Source: Nilaparvata lugens
Taxonomy: Eukaryota; Arthropoda; Insecta; Hemiptera; Delphacidae
Length of the DNA stretch: 64,000 bases
Assembly (NCBI RefSeq): GCF_014356525.2
Contig: NC_052506.1
Span: 18,999,916 to 19,063,915, forward strand
Direction of reading: 5' to 3'
Position 1 is the stretch's first letter, and every line of letters starts with the position of its first letter. A program made the translations under genes and the position numbers. This document shows positions 51,760-64,000 of the stretch, in pieces. The notes beneath the pieces are model-generated. The model did no database searches and was not told the origin of the DNA. It saw only the letters and a program-made list of their open reading frames with translations.

Positions 51760-51900
51760 CGTTCAAATGTCGGTCCCGGCTGCTTAATAACAGTCGTTAG
51801 GTCATGTCAGAGGCCCTGAAATGGATCAGGTGTGACCTGAAAACTCTAACATCAGACTTGAGCCAGCCAGGACACTCGATATTATCATAATTACAACTAC
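51760..51900 (+). mobile_element. Possible LINE/SINE 3' segment
   Basis: The block cagtcgttaggtcatgtcag, aggccctgaa and gagccagccaggacactcga ending in atattat reminds me of 3' ends of insect non-LTR elements. There is no second copy in the window, so this rests on recollection only. Confidence 0.3.
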
Positions 51901-52589
51901 TTCGCCAAGAAAGCAAGCTCGAACTTGTGGAAGCAAAATGTACAGATAAAATTTGTTTAATATTTTGGTATCTGTTAAGATTTATCTCTCTAGAGATCAG
52001 ATCATGATGATTTCTGTATTCAGCGGTTGTCCTGGTATCACAGTACATTGCTGAATTATAGTAGCTCATTAACTTAGTACGGTAATTGAAAAATAACTTC
52101 ATAAACACTTGCCAACTTTGTTTCAAAGTTTGTCGCTTGAAATACTGCGCTTGTTTAATTAAAAATAACTCCGCTCAAGTACCGTTCCTCAGCAAGAATC
52201 GTATACAAAGATACTGTTCTTCGCTTATTCGCTGCTAACTTCTCTGAAGCTTTCATAATCAACTCAGAAAGAAAAAGGGGTTCGGATGACGTTTAAACTT
52301 TCTTGAAATTCAGTTTCAACAAATGATCTATGTATCAGTTGATAAAACCTGTATTCTATCTGTCTTATTGTTACCCATTATCTGCTATATTCGAGACTAC
52401 TCACGATCACTGTTTATTAGCTGAAATGAGTTTTATCATGGTATTAAAGTGCGATTGGAGTCGACTCGAGATTGAATCTGAGATTGTAGTATTGTCACTA
52501 GAATACAGATCACAAAAAAGTATTTCGCGGAAAAAGGGATGCGTGAAGAGTAATTGTGAACTGAAAAGACGTGAAAGTTGAGACAAAAA

Positions 52590-52980
52590 GGCTCTTTTCT
52601 TGTGGAAAGATGAGGAAGAAGAAGTTAAGGGAGAAGAAGAAGAAGGGTGTAGAATAGGAGAAGAAAGAAGAGTGCATGGAGGGTCGATACGGGGTGACAT
52701 GGGCTGTTTGTCGAAGACTATCAAGTTAACAGGAAGAAGAAAGAGGGGACAAAGAAATAGGTGGTGAGCTGAGTGGAGGGGAGAGGAAGGAAAAGCAGTC
52801 CCTCTCCAAAGATTAGAAGACGAGTACAGAAATTCAAACAACAAACTTGAGACTTGTCCTGTATTGGCCTGTGAGGGCTCATTTTTCTCAGAAAGTCAGC
52901 AGAAGAGAAAACAAAGGAAAGCGGTAAAAGAAGATGAAGAAGAAGAAGAAGAAGAAAAAAGACGAATAAGAAGAAGATTG
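52590..52980. repeat. Purine-rich (GAA/GGA) tracts
   Basis: Two dense runs, about 52605-52760 and 52905-52975 (the latter with (gaa)n), are split by mixed sequence. Long minus-strand frames (to 145 codons) over this region translate to Ser/Leu/Pro-rich low complexity and are not called. Confidence 0.65.
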
Positions 52981-53880
52981 CTTGCCAGCTCCCTAAAAAC
53001 CTCTCGATCAAGCTTATACTCCCCCACCACCCCTTGTCACTATCATATGCGGAAGCACTAGACATATATCCTCTATACAGGCTCCATCTTTCTCAATTTT
53101 ATATGTCTGGTAAACCAACTATGTCAGGTCTTGTTTGTATTTCGAAATGGACGTCGTATAGTCCTGTCTGCTGCGTAGATTCGGTGAAATCTAATAATTC
53201 TTCATTCTAACTTCGATAAAAACAAGTTGTTTTCGTATGGTGTGGGAGTTCAAATGGCAGTTTTTGCGAAAACTACACTAAAACTTGGATATCATATTTC
53301 TAGAAAGCAAAAAAAATTCACAAGCTTCAGTTAATTAATTTAATCAGTTAATGACCTGTTCCCTATGTTTACTTGGACACGCTAAGTTCAAAACCATCCA
53401 GTTCGTAATTTAATCACTAGTTGGTAAATTAATTATTTATATTATTAACTCTTTAATTACTGAAGAGTAAATAGGAGAATTATATAAGATCCGCTTATCC
53501 TATTGAACCGTTGTTCATCAAATTTGCATGACGTTGTTGTAATGGCATGTTTCCATCAAGTGAAAACTTCCCATTGCATTACCTAATTACCCAATTTTTC
53601 TTGTTAGTGTGCTAGGTTCTATGAAATTTTGATGCGGTTGTACAATAATGAGTGAACGTAACATTTTTGACATTTTAATTACAGTGTCATTGTTGAAATA
53701 AAACAGTTGACAATCTAAAATTTCCAAAATGATGAGATAAAAGAATGCATGAGAGAATTAGAAAAATAAGCAAACTTTGTGGCATCAATGATCAGTATAG
53801 CTTCTCTTCCATGTCAGCTTTTATGAAGACATTGTAGAAATAGGAAATGCTCCATAATTATTGGTAGATAATTGAAAAAA

Positions 53881-54489
53881 TCTGGTGTGGCGCACTCACA
53901 CAACTTTCCTTGCCGTTATGAGAATTTATCACCTGACGCTAGTGTTCCCGCGCATCTCAAGTCTACTATTCAAAGATCCAAGCCAGCTGATGACAGGACA
54001 ATAAGGCTGGATACACACGAAGTTTGCTATCTCTTCATAGTGAATGATTTAATAGAATCGAAAGTTGCCAACAGTTTGTGATTGAAATAATAACATTTTC
54101 TCGAATTTCGAGCTTATTTTCAATTTTAGGTGAAAATGTTACTAATAACATTATTTGAATAGATTTTCATGCTCAATCTTTTTCACTTGGATTTTTTTGT
54201 TTAAATTGTATCTAAAGCCTGATAATTGGGAATCTAAAATCAAACTTTGCATAGATGGGGCGGAGCTATTGAAATTTTTACAGATATGGAACTCTTAGCA
54301 GTTGATAGAGCTTATCAATTACTATTTTAGGTATGAATTTGATCAAAGACCAATACCCAAAAACCACTTTTTTGGACTCAGGGGACCTCGAAATGTATAG
54401 AAATTTACAAATTGAGGTAGGCCTACCTTAATTTTTTTCGGAAAGCAATACTTTTCTTACCTATGGTAATAGGAGGGCAAGGAAAGTAA
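53881..54489 (-). mobile_element. Dispersed element 'B', inverted copy
   Basis: It begins tctggtgtggcgcactcaca with caactttccttgcc, the complement of the element's 3' end. It finishes with ggactcaggggacct and taataggagggcaaggaaag, the complement of its 5' head. The middle differs from the 42583 copy and lacks the GT run, so it is a subfamily or an internally deleted member. Confidence 0.7.
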
Positions 54490-55883
54490 AAGGCGTTCCA
54501 GACTGAACATGTATGGAAGTTATAATGAGTGGGCAAAACTGTCACATCATTTAAAAAAATAATTTTAGTAAGTTGAAATATTCAATGATTGAATATCTCA
54601 CAGCATCATAGCATCACCTAGCTGGACATACATCATATAATGGTTGATATGCCATCTTATTTATCTCTTTTCTGTATAGGGCTACTTTTTATAGAAATAG
54701 AAAGAAAAATAAAATCTCAGTACCCTTTATGAATTATTTAATCAGTGATTCAGATTTTATTTTTTATCATATAATGGATTCATACAGCAATATGTAGTAT
54801 TCTCCTTCAAGCTTCTGAATTATACCAATTTCCATCAAGATAGTGCAAAAACAGGCCTCGTCAGAACTGGCTTCTTCCACTTACTTATACTTCGGTTGAT
54901 TTGTACACTATACTGTACATTCGTTTTCTGAGCTGACCGATCTGAGCTGTCAGTTGACCGATTTCTTATAATTAATTATTAGAAAAGTTGTAATATTGTA
55001 AATATGGAGACGATATAAAGGCACCTCCTTGGGAGATAAGTCCTATGTCCCTGGAAACAATGTCTCTAGCACTTTCAATGGAGAAAATAATAGATGACAT
55101 GGATAAATCTTCACAATATACTGTACTTTCTTGATGGCCCTTCTCATTAGTTTGAAAGTTGTAGGCTATTCATGAGCGAGGTCTACTGTTCCGCAGAACT
55201 ACTAGTGTACATTGTCAGCTATCGTATAACAACTATAAAGGTAGCAGTGGCCACAGTTAACTGTGGAGTTCTTGAAAAGTTGTATTTTGAGAGAGAGGTC
55301 AGGTCTGAATAGAGTGAAATCCATGTACACTATACTTTACATTACATGACACTGGGTCTTACGTGGTTAATGATATAATTAAAAATGGATATAAGGAATG
55401 ATGACACTTTGAAGTGGAGAATAGAATTTTTGAGAAATAATCATAGTACTATTATTTTTCATTTATTCACTGAAGATAAAAATCTGTGGCTGCACCTTTC
55501 AAATATGAGATAAGCAATAGTAAGGTATAATAAGGCTTCTTCGGGAAATTGAACAATTTATTGACAACGATGATGATGAGATATGCATGGATCTGAATAT
55601 GTAGACGCTTAACGAAACACTTGAGTCTTATCAATCTAATATTGTTCACATTCTCAATGCAAGAGTTATTTGATACGTTGAAAAATAAATCATGTTATTC
55701 GAATTGGGGCTCCCAGTAACTGCTGACATCTGCTCGTAGAATTCAAAATCGGTTATTTCAAGCTGCGACCAATGAGAAGAGAGAGAAGGCGGAGCCTGAA
55801 TCACCAGCTAGCTTGCTATTAGTATATTGGTTCTATCCACGAAAGTATTCCCCCTATTCAATGATAAACATAAGGAAAGTGGT

Positions 55884-55963
55884 AATTACAATAGACATAA
55901 CTTTTCCCTCTTCCTCTTACTCCAATTACAATAGATATAACTTTTCCCTCTTCCTCGTACTCA
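55884..55963. repeat. 40 bp tandem duplication
   Basis: Two units, 55884-55923 and 55924-55963, start aattacaataga and end in the cttttccctcttcctc block, with two or three substitutions. Confidence 0.85.
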
Positions 55964-58900
55964 ATGATACACAAGTGTGAAAGAATAATGCAATACAAAG
56001 TGTAATAGGGAATATATGAAAAATAAATAAATGAAAAAGTTGCAATCTAGTCTTGGAAACTTGAATTATCCATCAATGGCTAGAGAATAGGAAAATGTTT
56101 AAGGAATCACATATTCATTTTTAAATAATATTAATAAATCCATGTATTAGGTCAGAAGTATTACATTATTGGGAAGAAAAAACTCGTCTCTAACAGTAGA
56201 CCAAAATTCATTAAATTGTCCAGAGCAGAACAATGTGTCATAATCACATTATCAATTTTCACTTTCCACTAAATTAAACAACCGATCTGATTTTCAAATA
56301 TTGAAATTTGATATGTTGACATAGCAAATTCTACCATAGTTTTTATCACAAGTAATTATATAACTGACACTGTTATCGAAGTAGTTTAGATCAAATCACT
56401 ACTCTTCTCAAACTCCCAACATTCTCAATTGCTGGGCTTCAACTTTCAACAGATATCAACCGACAACTGGATGAAACAAATTAATGACTACGAATTTATT
56501 AGGATAGAATGGCGACTGATGTATTGCCGCGGTTCCAGCTCAGTTCTAGAGGAGAATAGAATAGCTAGCACTTGCTCTGCCGCTACACTATCAACCATAG
56601 TGTGTATAATAGGTCACTTGATGACATTAAGGGTGAACTGGCGATGAGGTAGTGGTGGTAAAGGGGTGGAGAGGTGGTAGGGGGGTAAAGAGGAGAGGGG
56701 GTACAAGGAATGTCCGCGACGCGATAAAGTGTCGATCCATTTATCAAATACTCGACGGTGCCAGGATCGCCACACCCTATACGTACACCACACAGAGTGT
56801 ACTGTGAATGAGCATCTGTCTTCCCTCTCACTCAGTCACACTTCAGTTACACTGTCTTTCTTTTTCTAGCATCAATCAGTCACTTTATACTGTCACACTC
56901 TGATGGTTTCGCTCTGATGATGAAAATTAAATCATGAATGAAATTATTATCACAGAAATGAAAATTTGAATTTTCCAGGATAGAAAAATTTGGAATGTAA
57001 TGAGCGAATGAACAATTCAATGCTAAGATAATGAGTTCAGCTACTGGTACAGTATTACCAAGAATAGTTTTTGGTACTACTTCGATTAGTTTAAGCTTGC
57101 ACTATGCATGCCCCCCTGAGTGTAATAATTATTCTTGAACGTTAACAGTTTTCAAATTCTCAGCACTTGTTTTTCAATCGTTGGCCACATTTTACCCTGT
57201 TTTCACATTCAAATATTCAATGTTCATCCATGAGAACTATAGCGGCAGTCTTTATCACTGCTGTTCTCCGATTTACTTTAACATTTAAGAATCAAAGCAA
57301 AATGTGAATTGAGAATAAAGCTGAATTCCCATACAACAGTGACAGTTATTAGTGAAACTATAATTCCCATAAAATGTAACAGGATTATTCATATTCGCTC
57401 AGCACGACTGGATGGGAATAATCCAATTAGAACCTGTGGTAATCATATTTCCACTATTTACTGTCCTGTGTGTGGGAATACAGCTTGAATAATGCGAAAA
57501 TCACTTGAATATGGTTGAAAATATGTCGTCAGTCAGATTTGTTATCACCACAAAATGGAAACGAAATTAAGTTTCCATGTTATTGGATAATTAAGTGTTG
57601 AAGTTGACTTCCTATAAGCTTTCTGGGAAACCTCAGAATCATTTACATTAAATTACTCACACATAACTGATCAAGAGAGAGTTGATGTAGCTGACCATTT
57701 TACCATATTCTAAGTAGCAGCTTCAAACATTCTATGTTTTCATCAACTTGTGTTAGTCTATGATTAAAATTTGGAGCAATCCTGTAAGTGTGACACATGC
57801 TCAGTTTGGTTTGACACGACGAGTTGATGTTTGGATGTGAATTGATCCACTTTGGATGGACAAGTGGGTTATAGAACAACAGTTACAGTGTTGTCCATCA
57901 CAAAGGTCTAAATCCAGTGTCATCGGTCACTGGTTGATGGTTGTCGTGTGGCATAATGTTGTTTCTCTCATCTTCTCTCTCTCTCTTTCCCACTCTCTCT
58001 CACTTCAACCACAAACAGCTTATTTACCTTGGCAGCTTGGTTTCCGTATCTGTGTTGTAGTTGGCTGATTGTTAGTGGCAGGTATGATGAATAGAGCTAT
58101 TTGTTGTTGGTTCAACACTTGTGGCATTTGATTGTATTCAATTATATCTAATTGATTGATAACCTACATTCTGTCAGGAAATTGTTGAGCCGAACATTAA
58201 AGTTGGTGAGGGAAAACTAAAAATACTATAATTAAGTTTCTTTAGTACCGTACTTGTTCTATGTCGGATATCAATTTCCCGCTAAGCTCTCCAATGAAGA
58301 GGTTTCTATCGAGAGGACTTCCATTACATCATATCATTTGAAGATTGAACGAACAGTTTTCTTCTTTTCACTAATAGTTGAAAAAATAACTCCCCATTTT
58401 TCACTGTAAGATTGTTCCACCATTAAAATGCTGACGACATTGGAATATTCAAAGATTGCTTTTCATTGGACTGTGGTTTATCCTTACTGTTTTTATCCAA
58501 CTGAAAACTCTCCCATTGCTCTGAACAAATTGAAGAATTAGGGAAGAATTAGATTATAGTTTTCTTTGTGATTTATTTGAATTTTGTTTCTGAGGATGGG
58601 TAGAATAATTAAATCTCCCACGAGAGTACTGTGTTTTCTAATTTTTAATAATCAAATCAATAATTGCCTGCAAACAGGGGGAATGACACTCATGGAGATA
58701 TAAAGATGCAGATCTTCATGCTCATAGATTTCTCATTATCAATCAACCCATCACAGACGCACAGAGAGCCAAATTTTGCAATTTGGCGCTTCAAGACCTG
58801 ATTTTTTCCGCCTGGCATTGTTGGAGTTGATGTACTAAAATCATAAATTGAAAAACTATAGCGGGCCTATTATGTTATATCATGTTAGTTCATTGGACAC

Positions 58901-59544
58901 TCACTAATCAACTTCATATTTATTGTATATTTTATTAAGAGTGACTGTGGTAACCTAAGCCATGCCCCAAATTCAACAAGCAGTCAATTTGCATGCTGCT
59001 CGCTTCCTATTGGTAGTGAGCTGTGAAGTTAAAGTGGCGGCTAATCAACCCATAGACCAATCAGACAGCTCCTTAGTTTTGGAGGTTTGGACTACTAAGT
59101 CAGTCACTCCTACATGAATTCAATTTTAGTGTCTTGATTATTCAATGATAATAATGCAATAGAAGGTTTATTTGATTATTCATTTCAAGAACGACTGAAC
59201 TAGAATTTTTCTCATTCAATACACAGGTTCAGCTGGAATGACGAGGCTGAGAGTTTGAAAACATTTTTTTTCAACACTCTATTTTTGCTTTTCTCATGCT
59301 TACCTGTCCGATTATTCAAAGGTCCTTGTCATGTTTCATTTTAAGAACTGGTAACCTGGGATATCTTGAGATCAATGAACTCAATATCTTATTGTGAAGA
59401 ATAAGAATTTAGTCTTTGAGATATTAAATTGAAACAATGCAAGCTCCAAGAAACTATGAGTAATCAGTAGTTATTTCCTTTCCTTTTTCCTCTTCCCTCC
59501 TGTCATCTGTCTTATTCTCTTCTACCTTTTCCTTATCTGATCTA

Positions 59545-59593
59545 AGCTATGGTTGGACTGTTGCCATTGTACACGTAAAACTTGATTGCAATG
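59545..59593 (+). repeat. 49 bp dispersed repeat, copy 1
   Basis: The sequence agctatggttggactgttgc and the following 29 bp recur at 63324-63372 with one mismatch. Both copies follow a pyrimidine-rich tract ending in AG. No reading frame continues through both, and here the frame closes quickly. Confidence 0.85.
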
Positions 59594-60157
59594 TAATCTA
59601 AATTATCTAAACAATCTCCTCTGCAAACTACATCATGAATTTTGGAGTTCGAGTGTTTCCCAAGAATCTCACTCACGATTTTATAATTTCCCAATTCTCT
59701 CCACTAAAAACCAAGGTAGAAAATCCGGAATGAGAGCATCCTAATTAGAACACTCTCATTATGAGGCACTTATTTATGGAACATAACTGCTTTTTAAAAA
59801 AGAAAACCTGCCACAAGATCAAGTTCAGATAATGATATTGTTGAGGTAGATTGCTATGATTCCGGTTACTTGATAAAAGGAGACCAGCAAGCATAGTTCA
59901 ACTGTTGGCTTTGTAGTGGTGAGGGGGGGGGTAGTACCCTACTCCAGGGTTGATCGTTATCTCGGTGGGTTAACGACCGACTACAGCTATTATCGAGTAA
60001 TTAGAACATCATTACGCGCAGTCAGCAATCCAATTACCGTTTTATGTCAATCACACGATTCCCAATTCTAAATTACAAGTGCATTCAGTCGATCAACATT
60101 TTCATGTCACATTATTTGCTTGATTTTGTTACTAAATTGAAAATCGAGATGCTGCTA

Positions 60158-60925
60158 AGTAGAACTATCAATTCATCTATATAATAAGAGAGAGTAGGGT
60201 TGTGTTTGTTCGTTTGTTCGCATCAAAACATGTCAACTTGTGGATTGCATACCGGAAAAACGGGAATGATTTAGATCTCCATTTCATTAAAAAATCACCA
60301 AATCATATGGTCGAAATAAAAAAAGGAACATCTGCTTCTATATTGAGTAGAACTATTAATTCATCTATATAATAAGAGAGAGTAGGGTTGTGTTTGTTCG
60401 TTTGTTTGCATCAAAACATGTCAACTTGTGGATTGCATACCGGAAAAACGGGAATGATTTAGATCTCCAAATTTTGTACATAGATTCTAAAAATATCAAT
60501 CTCGTTCACCTGGAAGCCCAAATTTTGATTTTCCTTCTAGATTTTTCAGAATTAATGTTTGAATTTCATTAATGGTACATTCGATTTCATTAAAAAATCA
60601 CCAAATCATATGGTCGAAATAAAAAAAGGAACATCTGCTTCTATATTGAGTAGAACTATTAATTCATCTATATAAAAAGAGAGAGTAGGGTTGTGTTTGT
60701 TCGTTTGTTCGCATCAAAACATGTCAACTTGTGGATTGCATACCGAAAAAACGGGAATGATCTAGATCTCCAAATTTTGCACATAGATTCTCAAAATATC
60801 AATCTCGTGCACCTGGAAGCCCAAATTTTAATTTTCTTCTAGATTTTTCAGAATTAATGTTTGAATTCCATTAATGGTACATTCGATTTCATTAAAAAAT
60901 CACCAAATCATATGGTCGAAATATA
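60158..60925. repeat. Three tandem copies of a Helitron-like 5' region
   Basis: Units start agtagaactat at 60158, 60346 and 60649. Each contains the catctatata head, the agagagtagggttgtgtttg block and an aaatcaccaaatcatatggt block. Unit one (188 bp) lacks about 120 bp present in unit two (303 bp). Units one and two end with the same aaaaaaaggaacatctgctt block before the next unit. Confidence 0.85.
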
Positions 60926-62025
60926 AAGATTTCAAAGGATGAAAAAGGATCCTATTAAGTAAGGTTATGAACATGGTAAGGTGAGTGCCATATGGAAATG
61001 AGATAATTTATTTATTGACATGTGATATTCTAACATATGTTGTAATCATTGGAAATAACAAAATAATATGATATAAATTCAAAAAAGAACATCTGTTCTA
61101 TTATTGCTTTCTACCTGATTCCACTCAACCTCAATAATATTGTTCTGATAATTGATAAATATGTTTACTAATACTATTATTATTGATATAATAAAAGTAT
61201 TGTTTTAATAATTAATTATTATCATTAATATTTATTTATTAGGTTAGCAAAGACAATATAATGATCGAAAAAGAAAAAACAGGCTATTGCCTAAAACTTT
61301 CCCAATTTCCTAATTTAGTTTCAAATTGTCCAAATATTATACATAGGTTATGTCCATTTCAATTTCTACACCAAATCACAATCTGGGAATATAAATTAGA
61401 ATAAAACAAACAATTTCAAATTTGGATAGATTGATAGTAAATCTTTCGTAAAAACATGAAACAAACTTTAAATTCACAAAATAAAGAATGAATCCACTTA
61501 AATTTTGAGCTCGAAAATATCACGTTTCTCCTTAGCTACATAAATGATAACAGCTAATATAATATAATAATAGTATTGTTTTGATACTCAAGAAATATTT
61601 TTATTTTCACAAACTCTGTAAAACAGCTGCATCAAAGAAATTATCTCAAAAACATATGTTTAGGAAAACCATAGTTTTGAACTTCGTTTTCCTGATGCAA
61701 TGTTTAGGCCTACACGTGGCATGGATTATTAATTTTTCACCTAGAACAATTTTTGAGACAAATAATGCTAAATAAACGTCTACAGTTTCATCAATGCTGT
61801 ATCGGCAATATGAAAACGCATGCAGTTAATATGTCTTTCAATGAAGGTGTTGTTATTTACATAGAGAAATTATATTCTTCCATTTTTATTTAATTGAAAT
61901 TTCAAAATAATTGGAGCCCTGATAGAATGACTGACTTACTGTACATAGGCCTATTTTGAATTCTTCTAGATTTCATTACGTCAAGTTTTAAGAAAGACCC
62001 TCGCGAAGCACGGGTTACCTGCTGG
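60667..62025 (+). mobile_element. Helitron-like non-autonomous element
   Basis: The third head begins A|TCTATATAAAAAGAGAGA, and the element would end gcacgggttacctgCTGG|T at 62025. A|TC...CTRR|T is the Helitron signature, and ccctcgcgaagcacggg just upstream is a decayed form of the usual 3' hairpin. The 1.36 kb body is AT-rich and noncoding; a frame at 61581-61775 has no motif. The 5' part is triplicated (60158-60925). Confidence 0.6.
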
Positions 62026-62624
62026 TTATAATTATAACTTTCATTGTGCTCCTTGTAGCTGTCTCGTTCGAATTGCTATTCTTATTTTCATGCGCATCAG
62101 ACAGGTTTGTTCAAACATCACTTGATTTTTTTACCAATAATACAAATTTTTATCAAGTGGGAGACTCCAGTTCCAATTAGATTGATACAGGAGATGTTTA
62201 ATCTGTAGATATTATTTAGTTTAATCTATAGATTGAGAATGCCTGAAACAAGATTGCTCTGGAGTCAAATAATAAGGATTAAGATTGAACATGTTAATAC
62301 AAGATGATATTCTGAGGTAATGAATCAAAAACTGTAATTTTTATACCCAGAAGTAAATATTATAATGGAGTTTACCTGTTGAAGTTCACATTCTATTGAA
62401 TTGAGGGTTGCATATCTGAAAAAATATTCCAACTTCAAATAGGAATACACTATCAAGTTCTCTGTATATTCTGTATTACAATGCAAAACAACATTTCAAA
62501 ACTATATCAATGAATGATTTCGCTAAGCGTTTCCCCTTAAAAGTTAGTTGGTTATTGCATAAATAATTCAAACCACTGGAGATGGAGATTTTCATTCTAG
62601 AAAATGAAAGTTAAAGTGATTCTA

Positions 62625-62839
62625 TAGTGAGGTCCACGTTATAATGGCAGTGGATGAAGATAGAAGAATAGCGATGCCGATTCTCTGCATTAATTAATTA
62701 TATTTCTACACTGTCAAAAACATAATTGGCATCGTTGTGGACCTAGAAAAGGATAGTACCACCGACTTTGTCGGATGATAGACAAGTATAGCAAAACCAA
62801 AGTTCATCAAATACTGTCATTATAATGTGGACCTCACTA
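62625..62839. mobile_element. 215 bp MITE with TA flanks
   Basis: The left end tagtgaggtccacgttataa, then tggcagt, is complementary, with one mismatch, to the right end actgtcattataatgtggac plus ctcacta. TA lies at 62623-62624 and 62840-62841. The interior includes a gaccacc...gtcggatgat segment but no frame. An older relative is at 35296-35674. Confidence 0.85.
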
Positions 62840-63323
62840 TATGCTCGTTCATCAAGAAGGAACTTCTGTATTCATTTCGAATAGAGCATCCGTAATTAAA
62901 CACTATTCCAGTCACTCCTGGGATGAATAACCATACAGAAAACAACATTCCTTTTCATTCATTTTTCTCGTTCAGAAGAGAATCTGTAGACTGAGATTCT
63001 TTTAGCAACAGATTTTCTGGAACTTATCGTAAATTCCTGAATAAAGTTACACACAGATTTTTCTCTTTAGATTTATTTCCTTGAAGCATCGAGCTAATTG
63101 TCAGTAAGAATTGAATGAGCAGCCGTTTCAATTGCAATTTGTCTTTATTGCTTGCTAGTTCAACAGAAAAGTTGCTGGCAACGTTTTCATGGGGAAAACT
63201 GAATTAACTCCATTAAGATGGTGTGACACAAACTTTTCCCATCGACTGTTTGTCTCAATTCTTCTTCTTCTTCCACTTCTTTCTCTCAACTTCTCTTCGT
63301 ACTTTCTATTCTCCTTTTTCTCT

Positions 63324-63372
63324 AGCTATGGTTGGACTGTTGCCATTGTACACGTAAAACTTGATGGCAATG
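63324..63372 (+). repeat. 49 bp dispersed repeat, copy 2
   Basis: Second copy of the 59545-59593 sequence. Here ttgccat and atggcaa inside it can pair. It sits at the end of a pyrimidine-rich stretch (63255-63323), an acceptor-like setting, but the frame through it ends at TAG (63388-63390), so an exon is not supported. Confidence 0.8.
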
Positions 63373-63589
63373 ATGTGGAAGTTCCGTAGAAAAGCTGGCA
63401 CTATTTTATTGGTGCAGGCTGGAATAAGACCTGACATCAATGTTAAGGAAGATCCAGTGATAATTATTGGAAGCTTTCTTTCCGTTGATGACGACTGTAT
63501 TCTCCAATTTCTTTTCTTGTTGATTTTCTTGGCCTATAACTATTTTTCAAATAGTGATGCTTGTAATAGAGGTATAATATTCTTGAATT

Positions 63590-63990
63590 GATTCTTTTTT
63601 GCATTTTCTTTCTCCTCCTTCTTCTTCTGCAATTCCAACTATTCTCTCCTCTTTTTTTCTACAAATCTTCACTCTTATTATCATCATTCTGATTTAAAGT
63701 GTCTGCACCTTTTCTCTCCTTCTTGGCTCATTCCTCATTTTTCCTTTTCTTGACCATTCCTCTCCATTTTCTTCTCCACTTACATTCAAGTGTTATTCCC
63801 CATAACTAATTCCAATAGCTGGGAATAGTAATATTATAATAATTGATTCTGGATTGATTTTTGCTCTTCTTTTCCGCCTTTTTTCTATTTCATTTCTTCT
63901 TCTTCTTCTTCTTCTTCTTCTTCTTCTTCTCCTTCTTTTCCTTCAAAGCATAATTCAGTGCACTGCAACATCTATCTCAGTCTTTCCACT
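63590..63990. repeat. Pyrimidine-rich region with (TTC)n
   Basis: C/T-rich sequence with a pure (ttc)n run at about 63895-63930. Compositional only. Confidence 0.75.
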
Positions 63991-64000
63991 CACTTTTCAC

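Larger units (their letters stand above)
49699..64000 (+). other. Probable next intron of the TRP-gamma-like gene (open at the window edge)
   Basis: The donor cag|gtatgt at 49698/49699 opens an intron whose acceptor was not found in the window. I looked for the ankyrin-region continuation expected of TRPC channels and saw none. Stretches 49700-51750, 54490-55880, 55964-59540 and 59594-60150 hold AT-rich sequence with no gene or repeat I can name. A pyrimidine run lies at 57955-58010 and a short G run near 59920. If a divergent exon was missed, this single intron would be split. Confidence 0.5.

Noticed and set aside
52407..52844. 145-codon minus-strand open frame, the longest in the window
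   Set aside because: It lies across purine-rich simple sequence and translates to Ser/Leu/Pro-rich low complexity; overlapping frames on the same strand look alike, and no domain is visible.

Overview
This is a 64 kb, AT-rich (about one third G+C by eye) animal nuclear window, dominated by introns and mobile-element debris. There is no operon, ribosome-binding-site or phage/plasmid structure. The best-supported genic content is two short, GC-rich coding exons on the + strand (36351-36538 and 49568-49698). Their reading frames join in phase across GT-AG splice sites to encode the N-terminus of a TRPC-type cation channel, closest in my judgement to insect TRP-gamma. Together with the LINE, SINE and MITE content and the very large introns, this suggests an insect with a large genome. 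A hemipteran such as a planthopper is a plausible but weak guess.

Layout. 1-36350: upstream flank or 5' intron of the channel gene. It holds a dead non-LTR reverse transcriptase (1041-1431), a 1165 bp directly repeated block (6814-7978 and 8672-9836) around a fragment of a dispersed element, a 123 bp foldback element (11084-11206), an ~80 bp minisatellite (11906-13340) with a TA-flanked inverted-repeat element inserted in it, two tRNA-derived SINE copies head to head (27440-27874), another tRNA-like SINE end (about 28560-28650) and a LINE 3' coding remnant on the minus strand (31574-31839). 36539-49567: a 13.0 kb intron with a Helitron-like element (36873-37533), paired hairpins (37664-37727), a complex inverted/tandem repeat (39305-39665), a full-looking copy of the dispersed element (42583-43604), a 923 bp tandem duplication with 7 bp junction microhomology (43688-45547), a hairpin satellite (46161-46400) and two MITEs (47186-47323 and 49117-49419). 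49699-64000: the start of the next intron, with an inverted copy of the dispersed element (53881-54489), a Helitron-like element with a triplicated 5' part (60158-62025), a TA-flanked MITE (62625-62839) and pyrimidine-rich simple sequence.

No complete gene, tRNA gene, rRNA gene or CRISPR array was found. Most open frames of 60-145 codons lie in low-complexity or repeat sequence, lack family motifs and often lack an ATG, so they are not annotated. The first coding exon and promoter of the channel gene, and everything after its second visible exon, could not be located. I did not find a convincing new biological system. The unusual content is repeat architecture: base-pair-preserving hairpin repeats, an insertion whose empty site can be reconstructed, and several recent duplications inside or beside one channel gene.
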